Below, piece after piece: positions 27,367 through 35,923 of a stretch of 64,000 bases of DNA. Position numbers and translations under genes: made by a program. The notes below the pieces were generated by a model. The model searched no databases and was not told the DNA's origin. It saw only the letters and a program-made list of their open reading frames with translations. The DNA is from [Bacillus] enclensis (GTDB lineage: Bacteria > Bacillota > Bacilli > Bacillales > Bacillaceae_B), in assembly GCF_001456935.1 (NCBI RefSeq), contig NZ_KQ758482.1, positions 1,468,249 through 1,532,248 of the forward strand, given 5' to 3'. The first letter of the stretch is position 1. The number at the start of each line of letters is the position of its first letter.

Positions 27367-28554
27367 TTATTGTACAGGCAATGATACAGGTGCTTCTTTT
27401 TTCAATGGACGATCATATAGACTCGCCAGTACCAGAGCAGCGAGGAAGAAACCGATCAGTGACATGAACAAAACCTGCATACTGAACAAATCGACCAGGA
27501 CGCCCCCAAGGAACGGTCCGATCATTCTCCCGCCGGTTGCCGTACTATTCACAATCCCCTGATAAAATCCTTCGCGGCCCTTAGGTGCAAGTGTATTTGC
27601 AATTGTAGGGACGGCTGGCCAAATCAGCATCTCACCGATGGTCAATATGATCATTGAAATCGCAAACCATTCAAACGTATCTGAAACAGACGCTACCCCG
27701 AATGAAACCATGAATATGATGATTCCGATCATGATCTGCAGCCTCAAATTATCTTCGAACCGTTTGATTGCTTTAGACAAAATGGGCTGCGCGAGCACGA
27801 TCAAGGCACCGTTGATCGTCCAAAGCAGGCTGTACTGTTTCAGGCTTATATTGATTTCCTGTGTATATGTGGCGATTGTCGACTGCCACTGGACATAACC
27901 GACCCAGCATAACAAATAAGCTGCACAGATGATCAGAAGAGCAGTAAGCTTTGATTTGTTCCTGATCACCTTTTTCTCGTTCAGAACAGATGTCTGCCTC
28001 CCTGAACCGGCCGAGATGTCACGGTAGCCGAAAACGGCAATCAAGAAAAATAGGATATACATAAGTAAATTCGCAAGGAATATATAACTGAATGAAAAAG
28101 ATGCGACAAGGCCGCCTAAAGCTGCACCGACTGCAACTCCGATGTTTTGGGCCACATACACGGAATTGAAGGCCTTCCTCCCGCCTTCAGGCCAAACCGA
28201 ACCGGCCATGGCATACATGGAGGGAAACACAATCCCCGAACCAAAACCGACTGCAGTCAGAAACACAACATAATATGGCCACCCCTGCCAAATATTCATT
28301 CCTGCAAGGGCTGCCAGCGTAATACTGATCCCAAGCAGTATGGAGCGATAGCCCCCCAATTTATCAAAAAGGCTTCCGCCTATCAAATTTCCGATGACAC
28401 TTGCTCCTGCATTGACCATCAGCACAAGACCTGCTACAGATAAAGATTTCCCAAGATGGTCATGCAGATAGATTGTATTGAGCGGCCATAAGAAGGAAGA
28501 ACCTGTGACATTCACCATCATCCCAATGACAAGCAACCATAGTGATCTAGGCAT
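27367..28554 (-). CDS. yttB: MFS transporter (YttB-like)
   Basis: A 395-residue, 12-segment major facilitator permease. The MFS loop between segments 2 and 3 is GGSLFDKLGGYRS (near 65), and the N-terminus MPRSLWLLVIGMMVNVTGSSFLWPLNTIY resembles B. subtilis YttB. The family includes drug exporters; the substrate is unknown. The start at 28554 follows AAAGGGAAG. It is monocistronic, between repeat R5 and array B. Confidence 0.83.
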   Translation of the reverse strand: MPRSLWLLVIGMMVNVTGSSFLWPLNTIYLHDHLGKSLSVAGLVLMVNAGASVIGNLIGGSLFDKLGGYRSILLGISITLAALAGMNIWQGWPYYVVFLTAVGFGSGIVFPSMYAMAGSVWPEGGRKAFNSVYVAQNIGVAVGAALGGLVASFSFSYIFLANLLMYILFFLIAVFGYRDISAGSGRQTSVLNEKKVIRNKSKLTALLIICAAYLLCWVGYVQWQSTIATYTQEINISLKQYSLLWTINGALIVLAQPILSKAIKRFEDNLRLQIMIGIIIFMVSFGVASVSDTFEWFAISMIILTIGEMLIWPAVPTIANTLAPKGREGFYQGIVNSTATGGRMIGPFLGGVLVDLFSMQVLFMSLIGFFLAALVLASLYDRPLKKEAPVSLPVQ

Positions 28555-28710
28555 TTTCTTCTTCCCTTTCTACCATTTATTTCGAGTCCCAAAAGAATTT
28601 TACTCCTTTTAATCTGACGGAGCAAGAAATATTTTTTATATTTTTTCCGGTGTTTTTTTCTGCGCTTCAATTGTTGTCATGACGGTGTAAAGGAGGGGAT
28701 GATACAACTT

Positions 28711-28796
28711 GAGCCAGGCTCAGATGAGGTGGATTGAGCCAGGCTCGTACGACCGGAATTGACCCTGGCTCAATTCAGCCGATCTGAGCCAGGCTC
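28711..28796. repeat. Phased palindrome array B (GAGCCAGGCTC, exact 25-bp period)
   Basis: GAGCCAGGCTC occurs at 28711, 28736 and 28786, and GACCCTGGCTC at 28761: four units exactly 25 bases apart. The 14-base spacers differ from one another. Each unit is a five-base inverted repeat around a central A or T. Confidence 0.92.
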
Positions 28797-28822
28797 CCCA
28801 AGCTACGGACCGCTTCTTCTAT

Positions 28823-28857
28823 AAAAAAACCAGGCGCCGCTTCAGCACCTGGTTTTT
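28823..28857 (-). terminator. Terminator after the small gene at 28861
   Basis: AACCAGG(C)GC and GC(A)CCTGGTT form the stem; on the minus strand a T run follows. Confidence 0.8.
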
Positions 28858-28860
28858 AAA

Positions 28861-29025
28861 TCATTTCCCGTTATTCTGTTTGGATTTGACCGGCTGCCCC
28901 TGCTTTTCATAACGTTTTTTTGCCGTTTTCACAGGGTTCTGTTCTGCACCGAATTCAGTATCCAGGCTGCGGAAATCGCTTCTTGTCTTTTGCTCCGGAT
29001 TATTTTGCTTAGAACGTTTTTTCAA
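28861..29025 (-). CDS. Small basic hydrophilic protein, SASP-like in composition
   Basis: A 54-residue protein read from a TTG at 29025: it begins MKKRSKQNNPEQKTRS, continues FRSLDTEFGAEQNP and ends QPVKSKQNNGK. It is rich in Lys, Gln and Asn with no hydrophobic segment, a composition shared with minor spore core proteins, but no named family is recognised. GGGAGG lies nine bases upstream, inside the end of ytzC, and the TTG overlaps the ytzC stop (TTGA), so the two are probably translationally coupled. A terminator follows directly. Confidence 0.7.
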   Translation of the reverse strand: MKKRSKQNNPEQKTRSDFRSLDTEFGAEQNPVKTAKKRYEKQGQPVKSKQNNGK

Positions 29026-29315
29026 TGTAGTTTTCCTCCCACCACAGTCGGATCATGTTCTAATAAAATCATCTCATTTTGAAGGTTCTGCAGCTGAAGC
29101 CTCATCCTGTGCAGCTGTTCACGCTGCTGGGAATTCGCACTGTGTGCCAGGTCGGAAACATCATTGACCGCTTCTTCGATCTGCTGCATCGCTTTCGTGT
29201 ATTCCTGATCGTGATAGTGCTCCTGCTCCAGGCCGGATTTATACTGTTCTTGAGCGTAACGAATGGCATCTTCACATTTCTGAATACAGTCTTCAATGGA
29301 TTTTCTCGTTGCCAT
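29022..29315 (-). CDS. ytzC: YtzC-like helical protein (DUF2524)
   Basis: A 97-residue, mostly helical soluble protein. HYHDQEYTKAMQQIEEAV and QQREQLHRMRLQLQNLQNEMIL match the YtzC/DUF2524 family; heptad-like leucines suggest a coiled coil. Function unknown. The start at 29315 (MATRKSIED) has CAGGAGG upstream; the open frame to 29387 is longer but unsupported. It is divergent from ytqA, as in B. subtilis. Confidence 0.85.
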   Translation of the reverse strand: MATRKSIEDCIQKCEDAIRYAQEQYKSGLEQEHYHDQEYTKAMQQIEEAVNDVSDLAHSANSQQREQLHRMRLQLQNLQNEMILLEHDPTVVGGKLH

Positions 29316-29516
29316 GTCGACTACCTCCTGCATTTTAATGTTTAAAGAAGAGTGCATGCTCTCCTTCTTCATTAGTTTTAACCTCAAGACCGCATTCAGA
29401 AGTGGTAATCTTCACCTATTTCATGACATCGGATATCTTCGCGGGCACATTCATGTTAAAATCTTTTTGATAAGGGTCACATACATAACAGAAGAAATTA
29501 GGAGGTGTTTGTCATC

Positions 29517-30470
29517 ATGACAAACCCGTTTCCATATGCAGCCGATAACAAGCGGTATCATACGTGGAATTACCATCTGCGTAATCATTTTGGCCATAAA
29601 GTCTTTAAAGTCGCACTCGATGGCGGTTTTGACTGCCCGAACCGTGACGGAACAGTCGCTCACGGCGGATGCACCTTTTGCAGTGCAGCAGGCTCCGGTG
29701 ATTTTGCAGGGGACCGTGTCGACTCCCTTGAAAAACAATTCAATGATATCAAAGTGAAAATGCATACAAAATGGAAAGACGGAAAATACATGGCCTATTT
29801 CCAGGCATTCACCAATACGCACGCACCTGTAGAGATCCTCAGGGAGAAGTATGAGTCTGTACTGAAACAAAAGGATGTGGTCGGTCTCTCGATCGCCACC
29901 CGTCCCGACTGTCTTCCCGATGATGTGGTCGAGTATCTTGCCGAACTCAATGAACGGACGTATCTCTGGGTTGAACTCGGACTTCAGACCGTACATGAAA
30001 AGACGGCAGACTTGATCAATCGCGCCCACGATTATCAATGCTATGTTGAAGGCGTGAAAAAGCTCAGGAAACACGGGATCCGCGTCTGTTCCCATATCAT
30101 TAACGGCCTGCCTCAGGAAAATACGGAAATGATGATGGAAACGGCCCGTGAAGTGGCAAAACTCGATGTTCAGGGGATCAAGATCCATCTTCTTCATTTA
30201 CTGAAGGGAACACCCATGGTCAAGCAGTATGAAAAAGGGCTGCTCGAATTCATGGACTTTAACCAATACGTGAAGCTTGTATGCGACCAGCTTGAAATCC
30301 TGCCCCCTGAAATGATTATCCACCGGATCACAGGTGACGGACCGATTGAAATCATGGTGGGTCCGATGTGGAGCGTGAATAAATGGAATGTGCTCAATGC
30401 AATCGACCGGGAATTGAAAGATCGAAACAGCTGGCAGGGAAAATATTATAATGTGGATGTGAAAGCATGA
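29517..30470 (+). CDS. ytqA: Radical SAM protein YtqA (TIGR01212 type)
   Basis: A 317-residue radical SAM protein. The iron-sulfur cysteines are Cys40, Cys52 and Cys55 (DCPNRDGT...GGCTFC), a wider spacing than the standard CX3CX2C and characteristic of this family. SIATRPDCLPDDV and VELGLQTVHEKTADLINRAH follow. Archaeal and eukaryotic Elp3 share the fold, but the reaction here is not assigned. The ATG at 29517 is 11 bases from AGGAGG; a GTG at 29505 lies within that site. It overlaps ytqB by four bases. Confidence 0.88.
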   Translation: MTNPFPYAADNKRYHTWNYHLRNHFGHKVFKVALDGGFDCPNRDGTVAHGGCTFCSAAGSGDFAGDRVDSLEKQFNDIKVKMHTKWKDGKYMAYFQAFTNTHAPVEILREKYESVLKQKDVVGLSIATRPDCLPDDVVEYLAELNERTYLWVELGLQTVHEKTADLINRAHDYQCYVEGVKKLRKHGIRVCSHIINGLPQENTEMMMETAREVAKLDVQGIKIHLLHLLKGTPMVKQYEKGLLEFMDFNQYVKLVCDQLEILPPEMIIHRITGDGPIEIMVGPMWSVNKWNVLNAIDRELKDRNSWQGKYYNVDVKA

Positions 30471-31039
30471 AATTGGAACGAATCTTACCTTTTGCCCGAA
30501 AACTGCTGGAGAATGCAGTGAAACCGGGTGATATCACAATAGACGCAACACTTGGCAACGGCCATGATACATTGTTTCTCGCTCAGCTTGTAGGCGAGAA
30601 CGGAAGGGTTTACGGCTTCGATATTCAAGAGGATGCCATTCAGAACACGAAAGATCAGCTCGCCACCCATGAACTCTCTGATCGTGTCACCCTTTTTCAT
30701 CAGGGTCATGAGACGGTCATGAATGTCATTCCACCCCTTCATCACGGAAAAGTGACAGGAGCCGTCTTTAATCTTGGATACCTACCAGGAGGAGACAAAA
30801 CAATTGTCACCCGGCCAAGGACCACCATTTCGGCAATGAACCAAATCCTTGAAATGCTTGCGCCTGAAGGAATCCTTATTCTCGTTATATATCACGGTCA
30901 CCACGAAGGAGCCGTAGAACGGGACTACCTGCTCCGTTACGTAGAAAAACTGGATCAGAATTACGTACACGTTTTACGCTATCAGTTCGTCAACCAACTC
31001 AATAATCCTCCATTCATCCTCGCACTGGAGAAAAGATAA
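30467..31039 (+). CDS. ytqB: SAM-dependent RNA methyltransferase YtqB
   Basis: A 190-residue class I methyltransferase of the MraW/YtqB-type fold. The SAM motif is DATLGNGHDTLFLA (25-38), with a YGFDIQ acidic residue after it and the family block FNLGYLPGGDKTIVT near 105. B. subtilis YtqB binds SAM; recent work on relatives points to methylation of tRNA wobble positions, so an RNA target is likely but inferred. It is coupled to ytqA by an ATGA overlap. Confidence 0.86.
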   Translation: MKLERILPFARKLLENAVKPGDITIDATLGNGHDTLFLAQLVGENGRVYGFDIQEDAIQNTKDQLATHELSDRVTLFHQGHETVMNVIPPLHHGKVTGAVFNLGYLPGGDKTIVTRPRTTISAMNQILEMLAPEGILILVIYHGHHEGAVERDYLLRYVEKLDQNYVHVLRYQFVNQLNNPPFILALEKR

Positions 31040-31042
31040 AAA

Positions 31043-31082
31043 ACAGGGACGGGCCTTTAGCGAACTAAAGGCCCGTCCCTGA
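31043..31082. terminator. Bidirectional terminator between ytqB and the LLM gene
   Basis: CAGGGACGGGCCTTTAG pairs perfectly with CTAAAGGCCCGTCCCTG around a four-base loop; an A run lies on the left for minus-strand termination. Confidence 0.9.
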
Positions 31083-31087
31083 ATGCT

Positions 31088-32089
31088 TTAAAGCAGTGCA
31101 TCGGCAATGAGCTCGAAGGATCTGAGTTTGTCCTTGAAGTCATAGGTGATGCTGACAAGCATGATTTCATCCGTCTGATACTCTTCACTTAGCTGAAGGA
31201 TTTCCTTTTTCACCTTCTCAGGGCTTCCGACGATCATTCGCTTGCGGTTTTCGCGGACACGTGCAGCTTCGAACGGACTGTACTGGTATGCAGCTGCTTT
31301 CTCAGGACTGGGTGTCCCGTTGGAACGCATTCCCTGTTCGATCATGATCAATGACAGGTCGATGCTTGATGCGACTCTCTCCGCCTCTTCATCGGTCTCT
31401 GCACAAATGGTGAAGACTGCCACTGTATTCTTTGGTTTATCAAGGTATTCTGATGGCACAAAATTGTTGCGGTAAGCCTCGGTATACTGAGGACCGCCTT
31501 CCCCATTGATGAATTGGGCAAATGTATAAGGCAACCCTTTCTGCGCTGCAAGCATGGCACTGGATGGACTCGATCCAAGCATCCAGACCTCAGGCATCGT
31601 CGGGATCATCGGTGCAGCCGTCAATCCTTGATAAGGGTGGGCAGGAGGCAGTGAATCCGTCAGATATCCCAGCAGTTCATCAATTTGTTCCGGGTAACGA
31701 TGCACGTCACGATGTTTACCGTCACTGAGTGCCATCGAAGCCATCGGCATGCCGCCGGGCGCCCTGCCAAGTCCGAGATCGATGCGGTCGGGATTTAATC
31801 CTTCGAGGAGCCTGAAATTTTCCGCCACTTTATAAGAGCTGTAATGCGGCAGCATCACACCGCCGGATCCGACTCGGATCTTCGAAGTATTCTGCGCCAG
31901 ATGGGCAATCAATACCTCGGGTGATGACCCGGCCAGGCTCGGTGAGTCATGGTGCTCCGATACCCAGAAACGGGTGAATCCCAGCTTCTCCACGAATTGT
32001 GCAAGTTCCACTGTATTATTCAACGCCTCGCGGGCGCTCATTCCTTCTGAAATGGGTGACTGATCCAAGACACTTAATTTGATCGTCAA
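31088..32089 (-). CDS. Luciferase-like flavin-dependent monooxygenase (LLM class)
   Basis: A 333-residue TIM-barrel protein of the bacterial luciferase-like class (the TIGR03558 group). MTIKLSVLDQSPIS, WVSEHHDSPSLAGSSPEVLI and DLGLGRAPGG are typical. These use reduced flavin and oxygen on varied substrates; none can be assigned. The start is a TTG at 32089, nine bases after AAAGGAG. The last codons and stop lie in sequence nearly identical to part of the terminator at 10622, so the C-terminus (ADALL) may have been reshaped by that duplication. Confidence 0.87.
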   Translation of the reverse strand: MTIKLSVLDQSPISEGMSAREALNNTVELAQFVEKLGFTRFWVSEHHDSPSLAGSSPEVLIAHLAQNTSKIRVGSGGVMLPHYSSYKVAENFRLLEGLNPDRIDLGLGRAPGGMPMASMALSDGKHRDVHRYPEQIDELLGYLTDSLPPAHPYQGLTAAPMIPTMPEVWMLGSSPSSAMLAAQKGLPYTFAQFINGEGGPQYTEAYRNNFVPSEYLDKPKNTVAVFTICAETDEEAERVASSIDLSLIMIEQGMRSNGTPSPEKAAAYQYSPFEAARVRENRKRMIVGSPEKVKKEILQLSEEYQTDEIMLVSITYDFKDKLRSFELIADALL

Positions 32090-32163
32090 TTAGGACATCT
32101 CCTTTATCTGATGTGAGTATTATTATCAATTTCAAGAGAAAAAATGTCCAATAACATGCTTAA

Positions 32164-32196
32164 AGGGTGACGGCTTGGAGCCGTCACCCTTTTGAG
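32164..32196 (-). terminator. Terminator of the immune inhibitor A gene
   Basis: GGGTGACGGCT and AGCCGTCACCC form an 11-pair stem with a three-base loop between the LLM and protease genes. Confidence 0.85.
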
Positions 32197-32205
32197 CTTT
32201 GTTTC

Positions 32206-34608
32206 TTATTTGTAGATTAATACCTTACCTACAGTACCGTCCGCGCTTTCACCAGTCACACGGAATTTCAATCCGTATTCAGGGACGTTGCGTCCAGCAT
32301 CGACTAGGCCTTTGTTGCTGTAGTCTGCGCTGTCGTCAAACAGCGGAGTGCGCTTAGTGAAGTTATCTTTCATCGTTACACCAAGCAAATCAGTGTAATC
32401 CAAGAACATTTTTTCTGTCTTATTCAAGCTGAATGCTGCATCATGTAATTGGTAGCGTGTAGATCCTACAGAACCATCGCTCCAGTAATTCGCTTTTTGA
32501 TCAGCATCCACCACACCAAGGTAACCATCACCAGGATGGACACCAGTCCAGTTATTATCGTAGCTTTCATCCACATACCATACAAGCAACCCCGGATCAT
32601 ACGACATTAAGCTGTCACCGCGGCGGATATGAGATAACCCTTCATCCACACCATTGTGTGATCTCCATTCGAGCAGGTAGTAATGAGGTGATGTCGTTTT
32701 TCCAGCGGATACTTCAAAACCATCAAATGTGAAGCTGCTGCTGTCACCTTCTGCGCCGTCAGAAAGAACTTCGCCTCCATCGGCAGTCACTTTTACATTA
32801 TCAACGAACATTCCTGTCAGGTTTGAACCCCAGTCAGTCATGTAGCGGAACTGCAGTTTAATCTCCTGACCCGCATATTCGCTTAGGTCAATTGACTCAT
32901 GAAGCCAGCCGGCACTTGAGCCAGTGTAGCCAGGGACGTTGTCTTTGATTGCAGGATATCCATCTGCTACGATGTCATCCGTGGTATTCGGAGTAGATAA
33001 AGAGTTCCAAGTTTCACCATCGTCTGTTGAAACCTGAACCATACCGAAATCCCATCCTTCTTCAATATCATACCAAACATCATAATCAAGCGTTGCATTT
33101 TCTTTGTTGGTAAGATCGACAGAAGTCACCATCTTATGATCGATTTCATCACCAGTACCGCCGAAGAATTCTGCTTCACCTGCAGCAGGCTTGTTGATTT
33201 CCTTTACCTTGTCAGGAAGGTTGACCCTTACTGCATCATTGTTCGTCCCTTTTGTAACACCTTCATCTAAAAGAACTTCTTTACCGTTCTCGGAAATGTC
33301 ATCTGCATGAAGCGTATCTCCGCTTAACCATTTGCCGCCGTGATTTGCCTGCAGCATTTCTTTTGCATAAGCACTCATTCCAGGAGGCTCTGTACCAGGG
33401 ATATCACCGGCCCAGCTTCCGCTTGCCATCAGTGACCAGTAAGCAACGGCTTCCCCTGCTCCCGAGTATTGCGTATCATATTCATCAGGCAGCCCGAGGT
33501 CATGCCCGTATTCATGGGCGAATACGCCGGCTGCGCCGTCTTCAGGTTCGATAGTGTAGTCATATGCTCCAAGTAATCCGCCAAAACGGTCACTGTTTGA
33601 TTTCCCGCCAGGAACTGCAACTAATTTACCGAGATTCCATCTGTGAGACCAGATTGCATCAGGACCAAGCGATCCTCCGCCAGCTTCCTCACCGACACCC
33701 GCATGGATGACCATGAGGTGATCGATGATTCCATCCGGCTCATTGTAAACTCCGTCCCCATCATAATCATCACGGTCCCAGACATCGTACTCTGATAAAT
33801 CCACATTAGGATCTTCCCCGGCTTTAGACAATGCTTCGTAAACAAGCTCACGCGGTCTGGCGTCACTGCCGTCATCATCAGGATAGTTGCCGCCGTAATA
33901 CTCTGCCGGGTGATCAGCTGTGTACCAGCCTGCAACTGTTCCATCAACCGTATAGCTTCCGCCCGATTGTTCTTCATAGTATTGCTTCATGGAAACCAGG
34001 TTTTCTCCATTTGGACCTTCATATCCATCTTCACCGAAGATCATGTTTTGGAAGTGTTCATGCGTATAATCTTCATAGAACATGTCTGTTTCGTCTTCTT
34101 TGATTGAACTTTTTTCATAATCCGGGAAGTCAATTGCAAGGACCAATACTTTGTCTTCCCGCACGTCACCGTCATAGTTTTCCTTCTCGACGCCGTCCGG
34201 CTGGTTCTTTTTAGCCTGTCCTAATTTGTTTCCTTTACCTTTTGTCAGGCTGTCAGTCGATTTATTACCGTCTTGCTTCACTTTCCCTTTAAGACCCTTT
34301 GGAAGCTTGTCCTTTGATTTGCCGGCACTGTCCGCTTTTGAAGCGAGATAGGACTTCAGCACTTTTTGGGCTTGTGCAGGAGTCGCGTCTTTCGCAATCT
34401 TTCCTTCTTTCTTCAGCATCTCGATCAGGCGCTCGTCATTGGCGATGCCTGCATCAAATGCTCCACCTTTACTATGATCCACCTTCACCGTCGGCTTCGC
34501 CAACACATTCTCTGGTACTACAGTCCCCGCTGATGCCGGTACCGCAAAAGCCCCGATACCCAAGGCAGCAGTGAGAGCCATAGATAAAACTTTACGTGTT
34601 TTCAACAC
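32206..34608 (-). CDS. Secreted M6 metalloprotease, immune inhibitor A
   Basis: An 800-residue secreted protease. A signal peptide (RKVLSMALTAALGIGAFAVPASAG) is followed by a propeptide of about 100 residues with a lysine-rich spacer. The M6 zinc motif HEYGHDLGLPDEYD begins at His365 (His365, Glu366, His369). The region from about 500 to 640 has MAM-like beta strands (GWDFGMVQVSTDDGETW, KLQFRYMTDWGSNLTGMFVD). InhA-type enzymes of Bacillus degrade host antimicrobial peptides and matrix proteins, or simply act in nutrient acquisition. The start is a GTG at 34608; a TTG one codon on is possible. Confidence 0.92.
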   Translation of the reverse strand: MLKTRKVLSMALTAALGIGAFAVPASAGTVVPENVLAKPTVKVDHSKGGAFDAGIANDERLIEMLKKEGKIAKDATPAQAQKVLKSYLASKADSAGKSKDKLPKGLKGKVKQDGNKSTDSLTKGKGNKLGQAKKNQPDGVEKENYDGDVREDKVLVLAIDFPDYEKSSIKEDETDMFYEDYTHEHFQNMIFGEDGYEGPNGENLVSMKQYYEEQSGGSYTVDGTVAGWYTADHPAEYYGGNYPDDDGSDARPRELVYEALSKAGEDPNVDLSEYDVWDRDDYDGDGVYNEPDGIIDHLMVIHAGVGEEAGGGSLGPDAIWSHRWNLGKLVAVPGGKSNSDRFGGLLGAYDYTIEPEDGAAGVFAHEYGHDLGLPDEYDTQYSGAGEAVAYWSLMASGSWAGDIPGTEPPGMSAYAKEMLQANHGGKWLSGDTLHADDISENGKEVLLDEGVTKGTNNDAVRVNLPDKVKEINKPAAGEAEFFGGTGDEIDHKMVTSVDLTNKENATLDYDVWYDIEEGWDFGMVQVSTDDGETWNSLSTPNTTDDIVADGYPAIKDNVPGYTGSSAGWLHESIDLSEYAGQEIKLQFRYMTDWGSNLTGMFVDNVKVTADGGEVLSDGAEGDSSSFTFDGFEVSAGKTTSPHYYLLEWRSHNGVDEGLSHIRRGDSLMSYDPGLLVWYVDESYDNNWTGVHPGDGYLGVVDADQKANYWSDGSVGSTRYQLHDAAFSLNKTEKMFLDYTDLLGVTMKDNFTKRTPLFDDSADYSNKGLVDAGRNVPEYGLKFRVTGESADGTVGKVLIYK

Positions 34609-34767
34609 GTCATTCCCCCTTCGTATGTACTATGTTTTTACAACTAATTACAATATACTAGATTTTTCAGAAAAATCCATATATTCTGACATAAGTTGAT
34701 TATTTTCTCCTACAAGAAATTTTTACAAGGGAAAATTTAACTAATAAAAAAAGACATAAAATGACAA

Positions 34768-34803
34768 AAAACTGGTCCTATAGATATAGGACCAGCTTTT
34801 TTT
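34768..34803 (-). terminator. Terminator of the ytpA-ytpB operon
   Basis: CTGGTCCTATA and TATAGGACCAG form the stem; on the minus strand a T run follows. It lies in the 237-base gap before the protease gene, which otherwise shows only AT-rich sequence. Confidence 0.85.
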
Positions 34804-34845
34804 ATGGGACTATTTTATTTCGTGGTACGAAATAACTATGTTTTT

Positions 34846-35910
34846 TTACTTAACTTTCTTCAATTTCCGGTACATTTTTCCATTCCAGAAGAAAAATTTT
34901 GTCACCCAGCCGGCTTCTCCGATGAATTCTTTCGAAAAAGCCTGGACCCTTTTCTGCCTTCTGGCTTTTTCATCAGAAAGGTACACTCCGATCAGCCCTT
35001 TATTGATCAATCGGTGAAAGCCCGAGTGAGGAAGTTCATTCGTATGTTCATCCGCTTTCCGCAGGAAATGAATGAGTCTATCCTTCAGGTGATCTTCATT
35101 TTCATAGTAAAAACAGAAATTCAAGTCTCCTCCCTCATGATCCTCTTCCTGATCGATGAAATAATCCAGCAGGATATGAAGGCCCTGTATGTAAGGAAAA
35201 TAACCAGCCTTGATTTTTTCTGTATAGGAAGGCTGAAAATCCGGCCTGCTGGCATAGGCCACAAGGCAGAAGATGCCGAGTGTGGAACCGGAACATGCCG
35301 AAAATTCATACCAATCCATCTCCGGGAGTCCGGAGCGGTGCCGTTCAAACCATGCCTGAAGCCGCCCTTCCCTTTCTTCCGGAGTAACATGTTTATGTAT
35401 CTGCAGATCACAATAATAATCGCACAGTTCCAGAAGCTCATTCTTGATACTTTCATAGTGAGGGATACCGGACAGCGATTCCTGGCAGGCAAGCACTAGA
35501 TCGCGCAAATAACCGCCGTCATCCTGGTCTTCCCTCAGTGCATAATAGTTAACAGGCTCCGCCCCGACGGTCAATGAATCCTTCATGGACTGGTGCAGGA
35601 GTCTGAAGTCCTCTGGATCGAGGGACGTACTCCTGTCACAAAGATTATCAAGGTAATCACTGATCGTCTGGTAAGCAACCGTGAAGCGTATCGTTTCTTT
35701 CTTCTTTTTAAGCGAGAGGATGGAAAGGATCGAACCTCCTTCACAATGAAAGGTCTTATGCTCAATACTCGCTAATGCCTGTTTTCTTAATTCATCATTT
35801 GGAATTTCAGCGGCACGTTCTTTCCAGTGATCCAGCTCTTGATGAACAAGCGGGAAAATATCCCGATATACTTTAGTCATTAATGAAAAAGGACTTGCAG
35901 GTACTGACAA
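34846..35910 (-). CDS. ytpB: Tetraprenyl-beta-curcumene synthase (YtpB)
   Basis: A 354-residue terpene cyclase of the DUF2600 family. The opening MSVPASPFSLMTKVYRDIFP and EHKTFHCEGGSIL match YtpB; acidic stretches DYFIDQEEDHEGGD and DYCDLQ are the likely metal sites, unlike the classic DDXXD motif. B. subtilis YtpB cyclises heptaprenyl diphosphate to tetraprenyl-beta-curcumene, the precursor of C35 terpenols (sesquarterpenes) associated with spores. It follows ytpA by 13 bases. No signal peptide; probably peripheral to the membrane. Confidence 0.9.
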   Translation of the reverse strand: MSVPASPFSLMTKVYRDIFPLVHQELDHWKERAAEIPNDELRKQALASIEHKTFHCEGGSILSILSLKKKKETIRFTVAYQTISDYLDNLCDRSTSLDPEDFRLLHQSMKDSLTVGAEPVNYYALREDQDDGGYLRDLVLACQESLSGIPHYESIKNELLELCDYYCDLQIHKHVTPEEREGRLQAWFERHRSGLPEMDWYEFSACSGSTLGIFCLVAYASRPDFQPSYTEKIKAGYFPYIQGLHILLDYFIDQEEDHEGGDLNFCFYYENEDHLKDRLIHFLRKADEHTNELPHSGFHRLINKGLIGVYLSDEKARRQKRVQAFSKEFIGEAGWVTKFFFWNGKMYRKLKKVK

Positions 35911-35923
35911 GTTACCACCTCGT

